Below, one piece after another: positions 17,226 to 26,570 of a stretch of DNA of 37,399 nucleotides. The stretch lies in the NCBI GenBank assembly GCA_947476295.1, contig CANJQC010000046.1:1-37399 (forward strand), in the 5' to 3' direction. The position numbers and the translations under genes are program-made. Under the pieces are notes generated by a model. The model did no database searches and was not told where the DNA came from. It was given only the letters and a program-made list of their open reading frames with translations. Position 1 is the stretch's first letter. The number at the start of each line of letters is the position of its first letter. Source of the stretch: Planctomycetaceae bacterium (GTDB taxonomy: Bacteria > Planctomycetota > Planctomycetia > Planctomycetales > Planctomycetaceae).

Positions 17226-18569
17226 ATGCTCTCCATTCCCGGTCATGGCCGAAGCTCGTTCTGCGATGGAATTACTCGTCGCGACGCTCTGCGTCTGGGG
17301 GCTCTGACGCTTGGTGGGCTCACGCTGCCCGAACTCTTGCGCGCCGAACAGATCGCAGGCATCCGCAAGTCGCACAAAGCCGTTATCATGATTTACATGT
17401 GCGGCGCACCTGGGCATCAGGACATGTATGACCTGAAGATGGAAGCACCCTCAGAAATTCGCGGTGAATTCCAGCCAATCCCGACGAACGTACCCGGAAT
17501 CGAAATCTGCGAACACATGCCTCGCATGGCCGCAATCATGGACAAGTGTGTGCCATTGCGAAGCATGTACGGGTCGCCGGATGGCGATCACGACTCTTTT
17601 ATCTGCTACACCGGACGATCGAAACGCAATCAGCCTCCCGGTGGCTGGCCGTCGATGGGGTCTACAGCTTCAAAGATGCTCGGCGCGACGAATAAGGCCG
17701 TGCCACCGTTTGTGGGTCTGTCGCCGGATTGCGGGCATCCACCCTACGGTTCGCCTGGCTTGCCGGGATTTCTGGGTATCGCGAACGCGGCGTTTCGACC
17801 ATCCGGGCCTGCCAGCGCCGATATGAAATTGCAAGGCATCAGCAGCGATCGATTGAACGATCGACAGACCCTGCTCAGCAGCGTTGACCGACTTTGCAGA
17901 GATATGGACAACAGTGGCACATTGGAAGGACTGGACACGCTCTCGCAACAGGCTTTCAACATCCTCACGAGCAGTGCGCTGATTGATGCACTGGATATTT
18001 CGAAAGAACCCGAAGCTGTTCGTGAACGTTACGGCAAAGGTGACGCCAATCGTTTCGGCGATGGAGCTCCCCGCAATCTCGAACATTTCCTGATGGCGCG
18101 ACGCCTGGTCGAAGCGGGTTGCCGCGTCGTGACACTCAACTTCGGTCGCTGGGATTTTCACAGCGACAATTTCAACGGCATGAAGAACACTCATCTGCCA
18201 CAATTCGATCAGGGCCTGTCGGCACTGATTGAAGATCTGCATTTACGTGGCATGGACAAAGACGTTGCGGTGATCGCCTGGGGCGAGTTCGGCCGCACGC
18301 CTCGCATCAATCCAGATGCCGGGCGAGATCACTGGCCGCAGGTCGGCGGCGGCTTACTGGCGGGCGGCGGCTTCCGCACGGGGCAGGTCATCGGAGCCAC
18401 CGATCGTCTCGGCGCTGAAATCGACGAACGCCCGGTCCACTTCAGCGAAGTCCTCGCGGCCCTGTACCGTCACCTTGGCATCGACCCTGACGCCACAAAG
18501 CTCCACGACCTTGGCGGTCGACCGCAATATCTGCTTGAAAAAACGACGCCCATGCCGGAACTGGTGTAG
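17226..18569 (+). CDS. DUF1501 Tat-exported protein
   Basis: 447 aa from ATG 17226, chosen because it places the twin-arginine signal (ITRRDALRLGALTLGGLTLPELL) at residues 17-39. Longer in-frame starts add 58 unlikely residues. The body has the hallmarks of DUF1501, a sulfatase-like alkaline-phosphatase-superfamily protein very common in planctomycetes: MIYMCGAPGHQDMYDLK, GSPDGDHDSF, WDFHSDNF and WGEFGRTPRIN followed by GRDHWP. The biochemical role is unknown. Family members are usually encoded beside a large cytochrome-c protein and are thought to work with it in the periplasm. Here the next gene, 221 bases downstream on the same strand, is such a protein. The signal implies export in folded form. 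Confidence 0.9.
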   Translation: MLSIPGHGRSSFCDGITRRDALRLGALTLGGLTLPELLRAEQIAGIRKSHKAVIMIYMCGAPGHQDMYDLKMEAPSEIRGEFQPIPTNVPGIEICEHMPRMAAIMDKCVPLRSMYGSPDGDHDSFICYTGRSKRNQPPGGWPSMGSTASKMLGATNKAVPPFVGLSPDCGHPPYGSPGLPGFLGIANAAFRPSGPASADMKLQGISSDRLNDRQTLLSSVDRLCRDMDNSGTLEGLDTLSQQAFNILTSSALIDALDISKEPEAVRERYGKGDANRFGDGAPRNLEHFLMARRLVEAGCRVVTLNFGRWDFHSDNFNGMKNTHLPQFDQGLSALIEDLHLRGMDKDVAVIAWGEFGRTPRINPDAGRDHWPQVGGGLLAGGGFRTGQVIGATDRLGAEIDERPVHFSEVLAALYRHLGIDPDATKLHDLGGRPQYLLEKTTPMPELV

Positions 18570-18629
18570 AGGCCAGCGCTCCCTGCACTATTGTGCCAGA
18601 TTTCAGACGCATTGAGAACTGCGTTTCAT

Positions 18630-18651
18630 GTACCTTGGACATTCTTGTCCG
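18630..18651. repeat. GGACATTCTTGTCC repeat arm (single copy)
   Basis: The 22 bases at 18630-18651 have the core GGACATTCTTGTCC preceded by GTACCTT. They differ at only two positions from the right arm (on its complement) of the inverted-repeat element at 31903-32030. It lies between the DUF1501 and cytochrome genes. No partner arm was found nearby. Confidence 0.5.
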
Positions 18652-18790
18652 AGCCGTCACCAAAAAGTGTCACACTAACGCAAGAATGGTGAAAAAGAAC
18701 ACCATTCGTTCTGACGGTGTTTGCCACAAAGAATTCTTCCTGCCACGATACACACCGGTTAAGACGTCACCGTTCCCGGAGCGATTCACA

Positions 18791-21700
18791 ATGCGACCGA
18801 TGTTCTTCCCCCTGCCATTGCTTCTGGTCATTGCCTCATGCGTATCCTGTGTCGCGCAGGAGGAACGCATTCCTCATGCTCAGGACAAACCGCCGGGGCT
18901 GGCTTTGAGCCCTTCGGAAGCCATCGCGAAGATGGTCGTGCCGGAAGGGTTCAGTGTTGAACTCGTGGCCTCAGAACCAGACATCGTTAATCCGGTGTCG
19001 ATGACGATTGATGAACGTGGTCGGTTCTGGATCACGGAATCGTTCGAGTATCCTCGACGCGAGGCCGGGCCCGGAAAGGATCGCGTCAAGATTCTGGAAG
19101 ATACTGACGGCGATGGCAAAGCGGATAAGTTTTCGGTGTTCATGGAAGGCCTGAATATCCCGAGCGGCATTGCCGTCGGACATGGCGGCGTCTGGATTGC
19201 GAATTCACCGGACATTCTGTTTGTGCAAGACACCGATGGCGATGGCAAGGCAGACACGTCGGAAGTTGTCGTCACCGGCTTCGGACGTGATGACACTCAT
19301 GAACTACCCAATTCGCTGACATGGGGACCGGACGGCTGGCTTTATGGTTTGAACGGAGTTTTCAATCCAGCGCATGTGACCTACGGACCGCAGAATCCGA
19401 ATTTCAAGGATGGTCAGCTGCCGTGGAATTTCACGTGTGCGATGTTTCGCATTCATCCGAAGACGCACGAGTTTGAGGTGTTCTGCGAAGGCACGAGTAA
19501 TCCATGGGGGATTGCGTTTAATGACGAAGGTGATGCATTCGTCAGCGCGTGTGTGATTGATCACCTGTGGCATCTGACGGAAACCGGCTACTATCATCGT
19601 CAGGGAGGCCCATATCCACCGTTCACTTGGAAGATCGAAAGTATCGTCGGGCATAAACATCAAAAAGCGGCGTACTGCGGCATTCATTGGTACGACAGTG
19701 ATGCGTATCCGGAGCAATACCGGCGCAAGCTCTACATGGGGAATATCCACGGCAGTTGCCTTAACGGTGATTCGATTACGCGAGATTTCTCCACATATCA
19801 GGCATCCCCTGAGTCGGATCTGTTGAGTGCTCATGATGCGTGGTTCATGCCGATTGTGCAGAAGACTGGGCCGGACGGGTGTCTTTATATTCTTGACTGG
19901 TATGACCGCTATCACTGCTATCAGGATGCGAATCGAGATCCTGCCGGGATCGACCGGCTGAAGGGGCGTCTGTATCGACTGCGATACAAGGATACTCCGT
20001 ACGCGCAACCGTTTAACTTTGCGGCGGAAGACAACGCGCATCTCATGCGGATGCTGGCGAGCGCAAACGGTTACCAACGCGACATCGCGCAGCGTTTGCT
20101 TTCCGAACGTCTGTCGTTCAATTCCTCTGAAACCGCCGACTTGCGACGCGAACTTGAATCGCTGGTATTGTCGTCGGCTTCACGTGGACCGAAACTGAGT
20201 GCGTTGGGTGTCCTGCTGATTAGCGACCGACTTGAAGAAACATTCCATCGCGCACTTCTGGCCTCTGCTGACGTCGTCCTGAAATCATGGGCCGTGCGTG
20301 CCGCTGGTGAGCAGTCTTCGCTCTCAGAGAGCGTGGCTTTGCTCGTGCAAAAACTCAAAGATGATCCGGCGCCGCAGGTCCGTCTGCAAGTGGCAATCGC
20401 CGCGGCGAAGCAAGCTGTGATCCCCACCATTCCAATACTCGTGGCCGTGCTGGCTCAGGCGGGCGAAGATCCACTCGTCCCGCGGATTGTGTGGCAGAAT
20501 GTGCATCCCCTACTGGAAACTCAAACGGCTGAGTTTGTAGCGGAGATTGATCGCTTGGATGAGCCAATGCCGACCGCAGTCCTCGACTTGCTCCCGCGCG
20601 CCGCTGACAGAATTCTGTCTACGGCGAAGCCCGATACGAGGGCTGTGGCTCACATGGTGACGCTCCTGCTGAACAGCGAAATCACGGACGACGCAGCTGA
20701 CCGGTGCCTGCAATTGCTGACGGCACGAATCCGATCGGGAGAAATCACGGGCGATGCGTTGTTGGATATTCGCACACAACTCAAGGCGGAGTTGTTGTCT
20801 GCGGTGAAACAGGAAACGACTCGGCCATCGACACTTTCAGCCGTCGAACTTGCGACATCGCTGAAAATCGAGGAGGCGATTCAGACGGCGCACGAAATCT
20901 TTGCGAAGACGCCTGACGAAATTGCTCAGTTGCGAATTATCAATGCGCTCGTGACCGCAGGTGAAGAAAGTGCCATTTCACTTGCGGAATCGATCCTTGC
21001 TTCTTCCAGTTCGGCCGACGTTCAGAGAAAAGCCATTCAGACGGTTGGTCGGGTGGGGACAATGCCCGCCACGGAGTTTCTGTTGCAGCAGCTTCCCCTC
21101 TTGCCTGCTGACGTGCAGCCCTCTGTTGTTGAAGCGCTGACCGATCGAGAAGACTCGGCGATCAGACTGCTGAGTCTTGTGCGCGACACGAAAATTTCGC
21201 CATCACTGATCAATGCGAATCAAGCACATAAGATGCTCAGCCTGAAAAGTAAATTATTGGCAGAACTTGTCGCTAAGCACTGGGGCGTCGTTCGCACTGA
21301 ACGCGATCCGGCTCGGGTTGAACTCATCCGTCGCATGCGAAATGAACTGCGAACCAGCGACGGTGATGCGATCGCCGGACGTGTTGTCTTTAAGCGAGTT
21401 TGCGGACAGTGTCACAAGATGTACGGCGAAGGAGTTGAGGTCGGTCCGGATATTACGCGGAACGGCCGTGCGTCATTTGAGCAACTGCTGTCGAACGTCT
21501 TCGACCCGAGCTTGGTGATTGGCGTGTCGTATCAGGGACTCACGGTCGTCACAAGAGAAGGTCGCGTCGTTTCCGGTCTGCCGGTCGAAGATAGTCCGCA
21601 GCGCGTCGTGCTGAAAGTTCAAGGAGACAAGCAGGAAATCATCGCGCGGACAGATATTGATGAAGTGGTTCCCAGCAAATTGTCGCTGATGCCAGAAGGA

Positions 21701-22258
21701 CTCGAAAAGCAGATTCAGCCGCAGGAAATGCGGGACTTGTTTGCCTACATCACGCTCGACAAACCACCAGAAGACGCCGAAGCAAGGTTGCTGACCGGTT
21801 CTCGTATCATACCTGGCGAAACTATGAAAGCAGATGAGTTTCCTGCGCTCATCGAACAATTGCTGCCTGGCTATTCGACGGCGAAATCGGGCGAAGGCGG
21901 CATCGCGGTCCTTGGCGACTATCACGGTCGCCCTGCCCTGCGAACACATCCTCTGTCACGCACGGAACCATGTGGGCTCACCACATCAACGACATTGCCT
22001 AATGATGCTAAAGTCAAGCTCCGCCTAAGCGTGGCTGCTCACGAACAAGGCGACTGGCAACTGATCGTCAACGTCAACGGCGAAACTCGTCATCAGTCGG
22101 TTGTCAAACGCAACGGCCAAAACTTCGAATGGCGCGACATCACCGTCGATCTCAGCAACCTGGCCGGCCAGCCGGTCACGGTCGAACTGCTCAACAAGGC
22201 CAACGACTGGAGCAATGAATTCGCATTCTGGAATGCCGCTGAGATCGTAACTGAGTGA
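18791..22258 (+). CDS. Secreted membrane-bound-dehydrogenase/HEAT/cytochrome c protein
   Basis: 1155 aa from ATG 18791, supported by CGGAG 9 bases upstream and an N-terminal hydrophobic export signal (FFPLPLLLVIASCVSCVA), possibly a lipoprotein signal. Residues 45-430 form a propeller of the PVC-specific Piru_Ver dehydrogenase type: PEGFSVELVASEPDIVNP and two TDGDGKAD calcium-type loops. The middle, about 430-820, is helical and HEAT-like (repeated LRxxALxAL patterns). A single haem site CGQCH begins at residue 871, followed by GPDITRNGRASFEQLLSNVFDPS, the hallmark of the planctomycete CxxCH module. A C-terminal beta domain of about 150 residues ends the protein. It probably oxidises a sugar or alcohol outside the cytoplasm and passes electrons to the haem; the substrate is unknown. 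Confidence 0.92.
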   Translation: MRPMFFPLPLLLVIASCVSCVAQEERIPHAQDKPPGLALSPSEAIAKMVVPEGFSVELVASEPDIVNPVSMTIDERGRFWITESFEYPRREAGPGKDRVKILEDTDGDGKADKFSVFMEGLNIPSGIAVGHGGVWIANSPDILFVQDTDGDGKADTSEVVVTGFGRDDTHELPNSLTWGPDGWLYGLNGVFNPAHVTYGPQNPNFKDGQLPWNFTCAMFRIHPKTHEFEVFCEGTSNPWGIAFNDEGDAFVSACVIDHLWHLTETGYYHRQGGPYPPFTWKIESIVGHKHQKAAYCGIHWYDSDAYPEQYRRKLYMGNIHGSCLNGDSITRDFSTYQASPESDLLSAHDAWFMPIVQKTGPDGCLYILDWYDRYHCYQDANRDPAGIDRLKGRLYRLRYKDTPYAQPFNFAAEDNAHLMRMLASANGYQRDIAQRLLSERLSFNSSETADLRRELESLVLSSASRGPKLSALGVLLISDRLEETFHRALLASADVVLKSWAVRAAGEQSSLSESVALLVQKLKDDPAPQVRLQVAIAAAKQAVIPTIPILVAVLAQAGEDPLVPRIVWQNVHPLLETQTAEFVAEIDRLDEPMPTAVLDLLPRAADRILSTAKPDTRAVAHMVTLLLNSEITDDAADRCLQLLTARIRSGEITGDALLDIRTQLKAELLSAVKQETTRPSTLSAVELATSLKIEEAIQTAHEIFAKTPDEIAQLRIINALVTAGEESAISLAESILASSSSADVQRKAIQTVGRVGTMPATEFLLQQLPLLPADVQPSVVEALTDREDSAIRLLSLVRDTKISPSLINANQAHKMLSLKSKLLAELVAKHWGVVRTERDPARVELIRRMRNELRTSDGDAIAGRVVFKRVCGQCHKMYGEGVEVGPDITRNGRASFEQLLSNVFDPSLVIGVSYQGLTVVTREGRVVSGLPVEDSPQRVVLKVQGDKQEIIARTDIDEVVPSKLSLMPEGLEKQIQPQEMRDLFAYITLDKPPEDAEARLLTGSRIIPGETMKADEFPALIEQLLPGYSTAKSGEGGIAVLGDYHGRPALRTHPLSRTEPCGLTTSTTLPNDAKVKLRLSVAAHEQGDWQLIVNVNGETRHQSVVKRNGQNFEWRDITVDLSNLAGQPVTVELLNKANDWSNEFAFWNAAEIVTE

Positions 22259-22260
22259 GT

Positions 22261-22285
22261 CCGGATGTTTTACTAAGGCATCCGG
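22261..22285 (+). terminator. 7-bp hairpin just after the cytochrome gene
   Basis: CCGGATG at 22261-22267 pairs with CATCCGG at 22279-22285 across an 11-base loop, starting two bases after the stop codon. There is no strong T-tract after it, so it may protect the mRNA 3' end instead of terminating. Confidence 0.45.
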
Positions 22286-22564
22286 TGTGGAAGCAATCCT
22301 GATTCCCGATACCATGCCGGGGCCGCGTCAATAATTTCGCGATGGAATTTTAACAGGACGCCCTGAGCTCATGGAGGTATAAGGGAAAGTGTAGCTGGAT
22401 TCCAGAATCAAGCCTCTGTTGTTCCCGAATTCATTCTCAGTATTGCCGTCAAAGCTGACCAGTTGCGGTGGCGTTCCCGGGGTGTAATGGGCAAAATGCA
22501 CTTCTCAGACTTCCACAGTGCAGCGCTGGCATCTGAGGCTCCGAACCTGACAGGATGATCTGCG
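22286..22564. other. Intergenic region before the retropepsin-like gene
   Basis: About 280 bases with no supported gene and no clear promoter hexamers. AGGATGAT just before position 22565 supplies the ribosome-binding site of the next gene. Confidence 0.25.
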
Positions 22565-23644
22565 ATGCGAAAACTGTTTGCCATCACGACACTGGTTTTT
22601 TGCCCTTGTTGGGTTTTCGCGGACGAACCGGAAGAGAAAAATGACACCACTGAGGCACGGATCGAACAGGCTCCAGAACTGGAGCTGCGAGTAACAGGAA
22701 GCAATGTCGTATTTACCGGCGAGCGTAATTTGTCCCGAGGCATGTCGGAAGCGACCACGCTCAAGCGAAAAGTAAAACAGGCGACTTTACCACTTCGCCA
22801 GATACAGCAGGAAATCAACCGGCTGGAGATCGGTATGGTGCAGGCAGAACAGCAACTTGTGACTTTGAACGCACAACTTGCGAACGTTCAGGACGTCGCG
22901 ACTAACAATCGACTGGTTGGTGCGCTCAACACGGTGGAAGGCCAGATGTCGCTGGCTCGAAAGACGCTGGAGGCACTGAAGGAGAAAGAGAACCTGGCAC
23001 GGACGCAGCTGAACGAAGCGCGAGAAGCCCACGTGCAGAACATTATCGAAATGCGCAAATTGGCCGATCAGCTTTCGACCGGATACGAAACAGCGAAGAA
23101 CATTCCTGAGATGCAGGAGAGGCTGAAATCACTTGCCGCCGAAAACGGCAAGGAATTGAAGTTGGAATTATCGTCGTCGTTCAGGGGGCATCTGAAAAAA
23201 CTGGAAGAACTTGAAAAAGCCGTTCACAAAGAAAAGATCTCGCTGCGACGGGATGGAAACACGTTTTATGCATCGGTTGTCATCAACGGAAAACACACGA
23301 CGGAAATGGTCGTCGATTCCGGCGCGAGTCTGATCAGCCTGCCATACGAACTGGCACTGTCGATGGATCTGAAACCGGAGCCCAGCGACAAGCGGATCCT
23401 GATCCAAATCGCCGACGGCAGCACGATTACGGGGGTCCTTAAGAGAATTGCGACTGTTCGCGTGGGCACATTTGAATTGAAAGATGTGGATTGTGCGGTA
23501 TTGGGACCAGAGGCGGTCAGTGCAACACCGCTGCTGGGAATGACGTTCCTTGGTGAATTTCAGTTTCAACTCGATGCAGCCGACTCCACGCTGGGGATGA
23601 CTCAGATCGAAGGCGATGCTACGACTGGTTCACGACGCAAGTGA
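22565..23644 (+). CDS. Secreted coiled-coil protein with retropepsin-like aspartic protease domain
   Basis: 359 aa with a Sec signal peptide (FAITTLVFCPCWVFA). Residues 60-230 are strongly helical and coiled-coil-like (QIQQEINRLEIGMVQAEQQL and similar heptads). Residues 233-350 form a single-lobe aspartic protease of clan AA: TTEMVVDSGASLISLPYELA with catalytic Asp251 in DSGAS, IQIADGSTITGV, and PLLGMTFLGEFQFQLD as the closing psi-loop. Such single lobes must dimerise to form an active site, and the long coiled coil gives an obvious way to do so. It acts outside the cytoplasm; the substrate is unknown. AGGA about 8 bases upstream supports ATG 22565. It is convergent with the next gene, three bases apart. 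Confidence 0.85.
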   Translation: MRKLFAITTLVFCPCWVFADEPEEKNDTTEARIEQAPELELRVTGSNVVFTGERNLSRGMSEATTLKRKVKQATLPLRQIQQEINRLEIGMVQAEQQLVTLNAQLANVQDVATNNRLVGALNTVEGQMSLARKTLEALKEKENLARTQLNEAREAHVQNIIEMRKLADQLSTGYETAKNIPEMQERLKSLAAENGKELKLELSSSFRGHLKKLEELEKAVHKEKISLRRDGNTFYASVVINGKHTTEMVVDSGASLISLPYELALSMDLKPEPSDKRILIQIADGSTITGVLKRIATVRVGTFELKDVDCAVLGPEAVSATPLLGMTFLGEFQFQLDAADSTLGMTQIEGDATTGSRRK

Positions 23645-23647
23645 GTT

Positions 23648-26275
23648 TCACCGCTCGTCTTGTGCCACGAACTTCACTGGCAGCGGAATGTCGAGTGTGT
23701 CTTTGTTGGCCTGAAAGCCATCGCCGTCGATATCGACGAAGACAGGATTGTTGAGAGCCACAGGGTGTTGGGTGCCCCACATCGGGCCCATGACGTCGCC
23801 GATCAAATGGGTGCGATGGCCGGTGACGACGACCAGGTGAGCGTCCTCACTGAGTTCAATATCGATGTCGTGTGCAAACTTCACTGCATCCTTGCCGAAC
23901 ATGTGCGGATGTGTGTCTCGGCTGTATGTCAGGTTTTCCTGTCGGCGTCCGTTCACGAGCACTATTACCGTATCGATGTCGAACCAGTTTGGACATTGCA
24001 CCTTGATCGAAGCCGTGACCTTCTTTGATTTTGCCGCAAGATCCTGACCGGCAATGACCAAGTTGTCAGAGCTGCCGGTTTCTCGAAATGTGGTTTCCAG
24101 ATACGGTCCGTTCGACATCACGATTTGACCATTCCTCGCGTTGTCTCGCATCTCGTCAGAACTGATCATCGCCGGATTATCCGTACCGGACTTCACCCAG
24201 ATTCGCAGTCCGCCGGACCCGTGATAGTTGTAGTGAGAATCGGTATTCACTACACCATAGATGCGAAACCCCTGATTCAGTAATTGCAGCCAGTTCAGCG
24301 CTGTTTGATTGCCGGTTTCCTTGCCTCCATAGATGTGGTATCGCGTGGGATTCAGCAGCGGATCGATCGGATGGATTTCCGCAACGTTCATGATGCCAAA
24401 TGATCGCGAATATCCCTCGTCTGGTTCCTGATCACCGTCCCGATCAAAAAACAGCCAGCCGATGTCCGGGTGATCCTGCTGAATGAGTTTCACGCTGTTG
24501 TTGTCCCAAGCAGCGATGCGTTCCATCTGGGTTTCGGGGCTGCTATCCGTCACAGGAGCACCGCCATCCTGAGTCCGCGGTTTATAGATCAGTGGAAATA
24601 CATTCTGGTGATTCAAAGGCAATGGCGTTCCGGTAAGTTCCATGCCGGAAACAGTTGCCAGGAACGGCTTCAATCCCAATGCCTCGATGTGATCGACATA
24701 GGTGCTGATTCGATTGTGTTCGGTGCATGGCGCGAATTCGACATTTTCAGCCGCAAGATTCAGCACGCGGCCTCGCTGGCTGCCGGTGTTGTCGCCCGAC
24801 GGTGAACTGTGGCTGTGAAAATCGGCGCTCACCCAGCCCGGTGTTTCGATTACTCGTGCGATCGCGACTTTCAGGTCACTGGCTTTGCCAGGCTGCACGG
24901 TGAGCTTTGTGAATTCCGCGTTATATTCCGGGCCATGACTGACTGTGATATCGTACACACCCTCAGCCAGTTCAGTACGGACTTTTCCGTTCGCCGTGTA
25001 CGCCAGATTCCGTACAAAATGTTCGGCCGTTTCGGGCCCCCAATTTGGTGTCGGCGTCCTGTCGTTGCCCTTGAATTCGATCTTCGCAGGAATCGCCCGA
25101 CCTTCGGCGTCGGTCACTGTGATAGAAGCGATGCCGGGATGATACTCGGACAGTTCGAGAACATGCTGACTATCACTTGCAAGTACAAGTTTCCGCATGG
25201 CAAAGTCTTGGCCCGCGACAGAGATGGTCACTTCGCAAGTCCCCAACGGAAACCGCCGCACGACGGAGCCATGGTCCTCGGTTACAACAGTTCCCCAGGA
25301 TTCATTGCCACAGCGAATCGCGATCCGAGCTCCGCTGACCGGACGTCGGTTGGCGTGAACGGTCAATCGCGTCTCCACAAGGTTGTCGCCTTGTTCGCGG
25401 GCGTCCAGGTAATCTGCCATCACGCCAGAGAGATCCTGAGCGACAAACAACCATCGGGTCATTGAAAATGATTCCCCTGGCCTAACAACGACCGGCTCCC
25501 CGCCGACTGGTTCATACACCAGCACTGATTCGCGTGCGTTGCTGTTGCAGCGAATCTTGAATCCAGGGGCATAGACGCCGTAGGCCTGCTGCCAGAAAAT
25601 GTCATGAAACCAGAACAGTTCGAACGTCCCATCCGGTGCCTTCGGCATGTCTTCTTTGCCAGCGTCGGCACGCAGATCATCTTCCAATACCAGCGTCAGA
25701 TCAGCGTTCGTTGTATTAGTCCATTTCGTTTCGACTTCCAGCCATGGTTTATGATCTGCCAGCCAATACTTGACCTCGTACGACGGCGTATTTTCTGTCC
25801 CGGCAGAGCTGACGAGAACTCCGCCAACATGCGTCGTCGCCGTGACGCCATCGATGGTGGCGGATGCTTCGGAGACTGAGGAGGACAGATTTCCGGCAAA
25901 AGCAAACGCTCGCCGCGCCGGGAAGAAAGCGCTGAGTTGATCGTTTTCATGTTTCCGCGTGGTCAAATCAATCAGGCAGCCTCCGACATTTCGGACTGTC
26001 ATATTGGCGTTACGAGTTGCCACGGGCTTCGCAATTGCGGCTCGCAGGAAAGCATTCTGCATCACGATGTCGCCGTAAATCGCATCAACTTCCTTGCCCT
26101 GTGGCACAAGAGCGTTCCAGTTCGCTGCGTCGAGTTCCTGAACCACCGGTCGTTCATCGTCAGCAGCGGTAACGGACGAATCAGATATCCGGAAAATGCA
26201 GCATGCAGCCAAGAGAACATGTTTGCCGAAGTCGCAGAGATCATTGATTCGGCGACCGGTCTTTGGGACGTTCAT
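23648..26275 (-). CDS. CehA/McbA-family secreted metallohydrolase (PHP-like)
   Basis: The start is set at ATG 26273-26275 (875 aa), preceded by CCGGAG at good distance and followed by an export signal (HVLLAACCIFRI...SVTAADD). An upstream ATG at 26377 would add 34 residues without a reason. The N-terminal half is beta-rich, with Ig-like blades (SGARIAIRCGNESWGTV). From about residue 480 the PHP-type metal site appears: DFHSHSSPSGDN, then CTEHN near 517, GMELTG near 543, QQDHPDIGW near 600 and NTDSHYNYHGSGG near 677. This set matches CehA/McbA hydrolases, which include carbaryl- and phosphoester-cleaving enzymes. The substrate here is unknown. It is divergent from the ceramidase-like gene across a gap of about 295 bases. 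Confidence 0.85.
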   Translation of the reverse strand: MNVPKTGRRINDLCDFGKHVLLAACCIFRISDSSVTAADDERPVVQELDAANWNALVPQGKEVDAIYGDIVMQNAFLRAAIAKPVATRNANMTVRNVGGCLIDLTTRKHENDQLSAFFPARRAFAFAGNLSSSVSEASATIDGVTATTHVGGVLVSSAGTENTPSYEVKYWLADHKPWLEVETKWTNTTNADLTLVLEDDLRADAGKEDMPKAPDGTFELFWFHDIFWQQAYGVYAPGFKIRCNSNARESVLVYEPVGGEPVVVRPGESFSMTRWLFVAQDLSGVMADYLDAREQGDNLVETRLTVHANRRPVSGARIAIRCGNESWGTVVTEDHGSVVRRFPLGTCEVTISVAGQDFAMRKLVLASDSQHVLELSEYHPGIASITVTDAEGRAIPAKIEFKGNDRTPTPNWGPETAEHFVRNLAYTANGKVRTELAEGVYDITVSHGPEYNAEFTKLTVQPGKASDLKVAIARVIETPGWVSADFHSHSSPSGDNTGSQRGRVLNLAAENVEFAPCTEHNRISTYVDHIEALGLKPFLATVSGMELTGTPLPLNHQNVFPLIYKPRTQDGGAPVTDSSPETQMERIAAWDNNSVKLIQQDHPDIGWLFFDRDGDQEPDEGYSRSFGIMNVAEIHPIDPLLNPTRYHIYGGKETGNQTALNWLQLLNQGFRIYGVVNTDSHYNYHGSGGLRIWVKSGTDNPAMISSDEMRDNARNGQIVMSNGPYLETTFRETGSSDNLVIAGQDLAAKSKKVTASIKVQCPNWFDIDTVIVLVNGRRQENLTYSRDTHPHMFGKDAVKFAHDIDIELSEDAHLVVVTGHRTHLIGDVMGPMWGTQHPVALNNPVFVDIDGDGFQANKDTLDIPLPVKFVAQDER

Positions 26276-26570
26276 ACAAAAGACTCCGGAGGGTGGGGAC
26301 GGTCGGGGAACGGTCATCATTTCCGCATCGGCACTGAATAACAAGTGAGCGGCAAGGTTCAGGACGAAATTCAACACGCGAGTGGATCGGAATTATTTCG
26401 ACGAGCGGCATGCGTCAGCTTGCCGGTACGCTGGGATTCTGAACGTTTCATGATGAATATCAGATCGTTTGTGTACCGATGCGCTTACGCCGCACCGCTC
26501 GCAAAATCACGAGCCCGACAATAGAATGCGTCGAACAAAACATCGCCTCGACCGCTTCGGAAGTTCACTC

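Noticed and set aside
19304-20077. A 257-codon minus-strand frame opposite the cytochrome/HEAT gene
   Set aside because: It is rich in Arg/Ile/Val with no domain pattern, and lies wholly within a confidently identified gene.
24809-25465. A 218-codon plus-strand frame opposite the CehA/McbA gene
   Set aside because: It has no motif or ribosome-binding site and lies across the conserved metal-binding region of the real gene.
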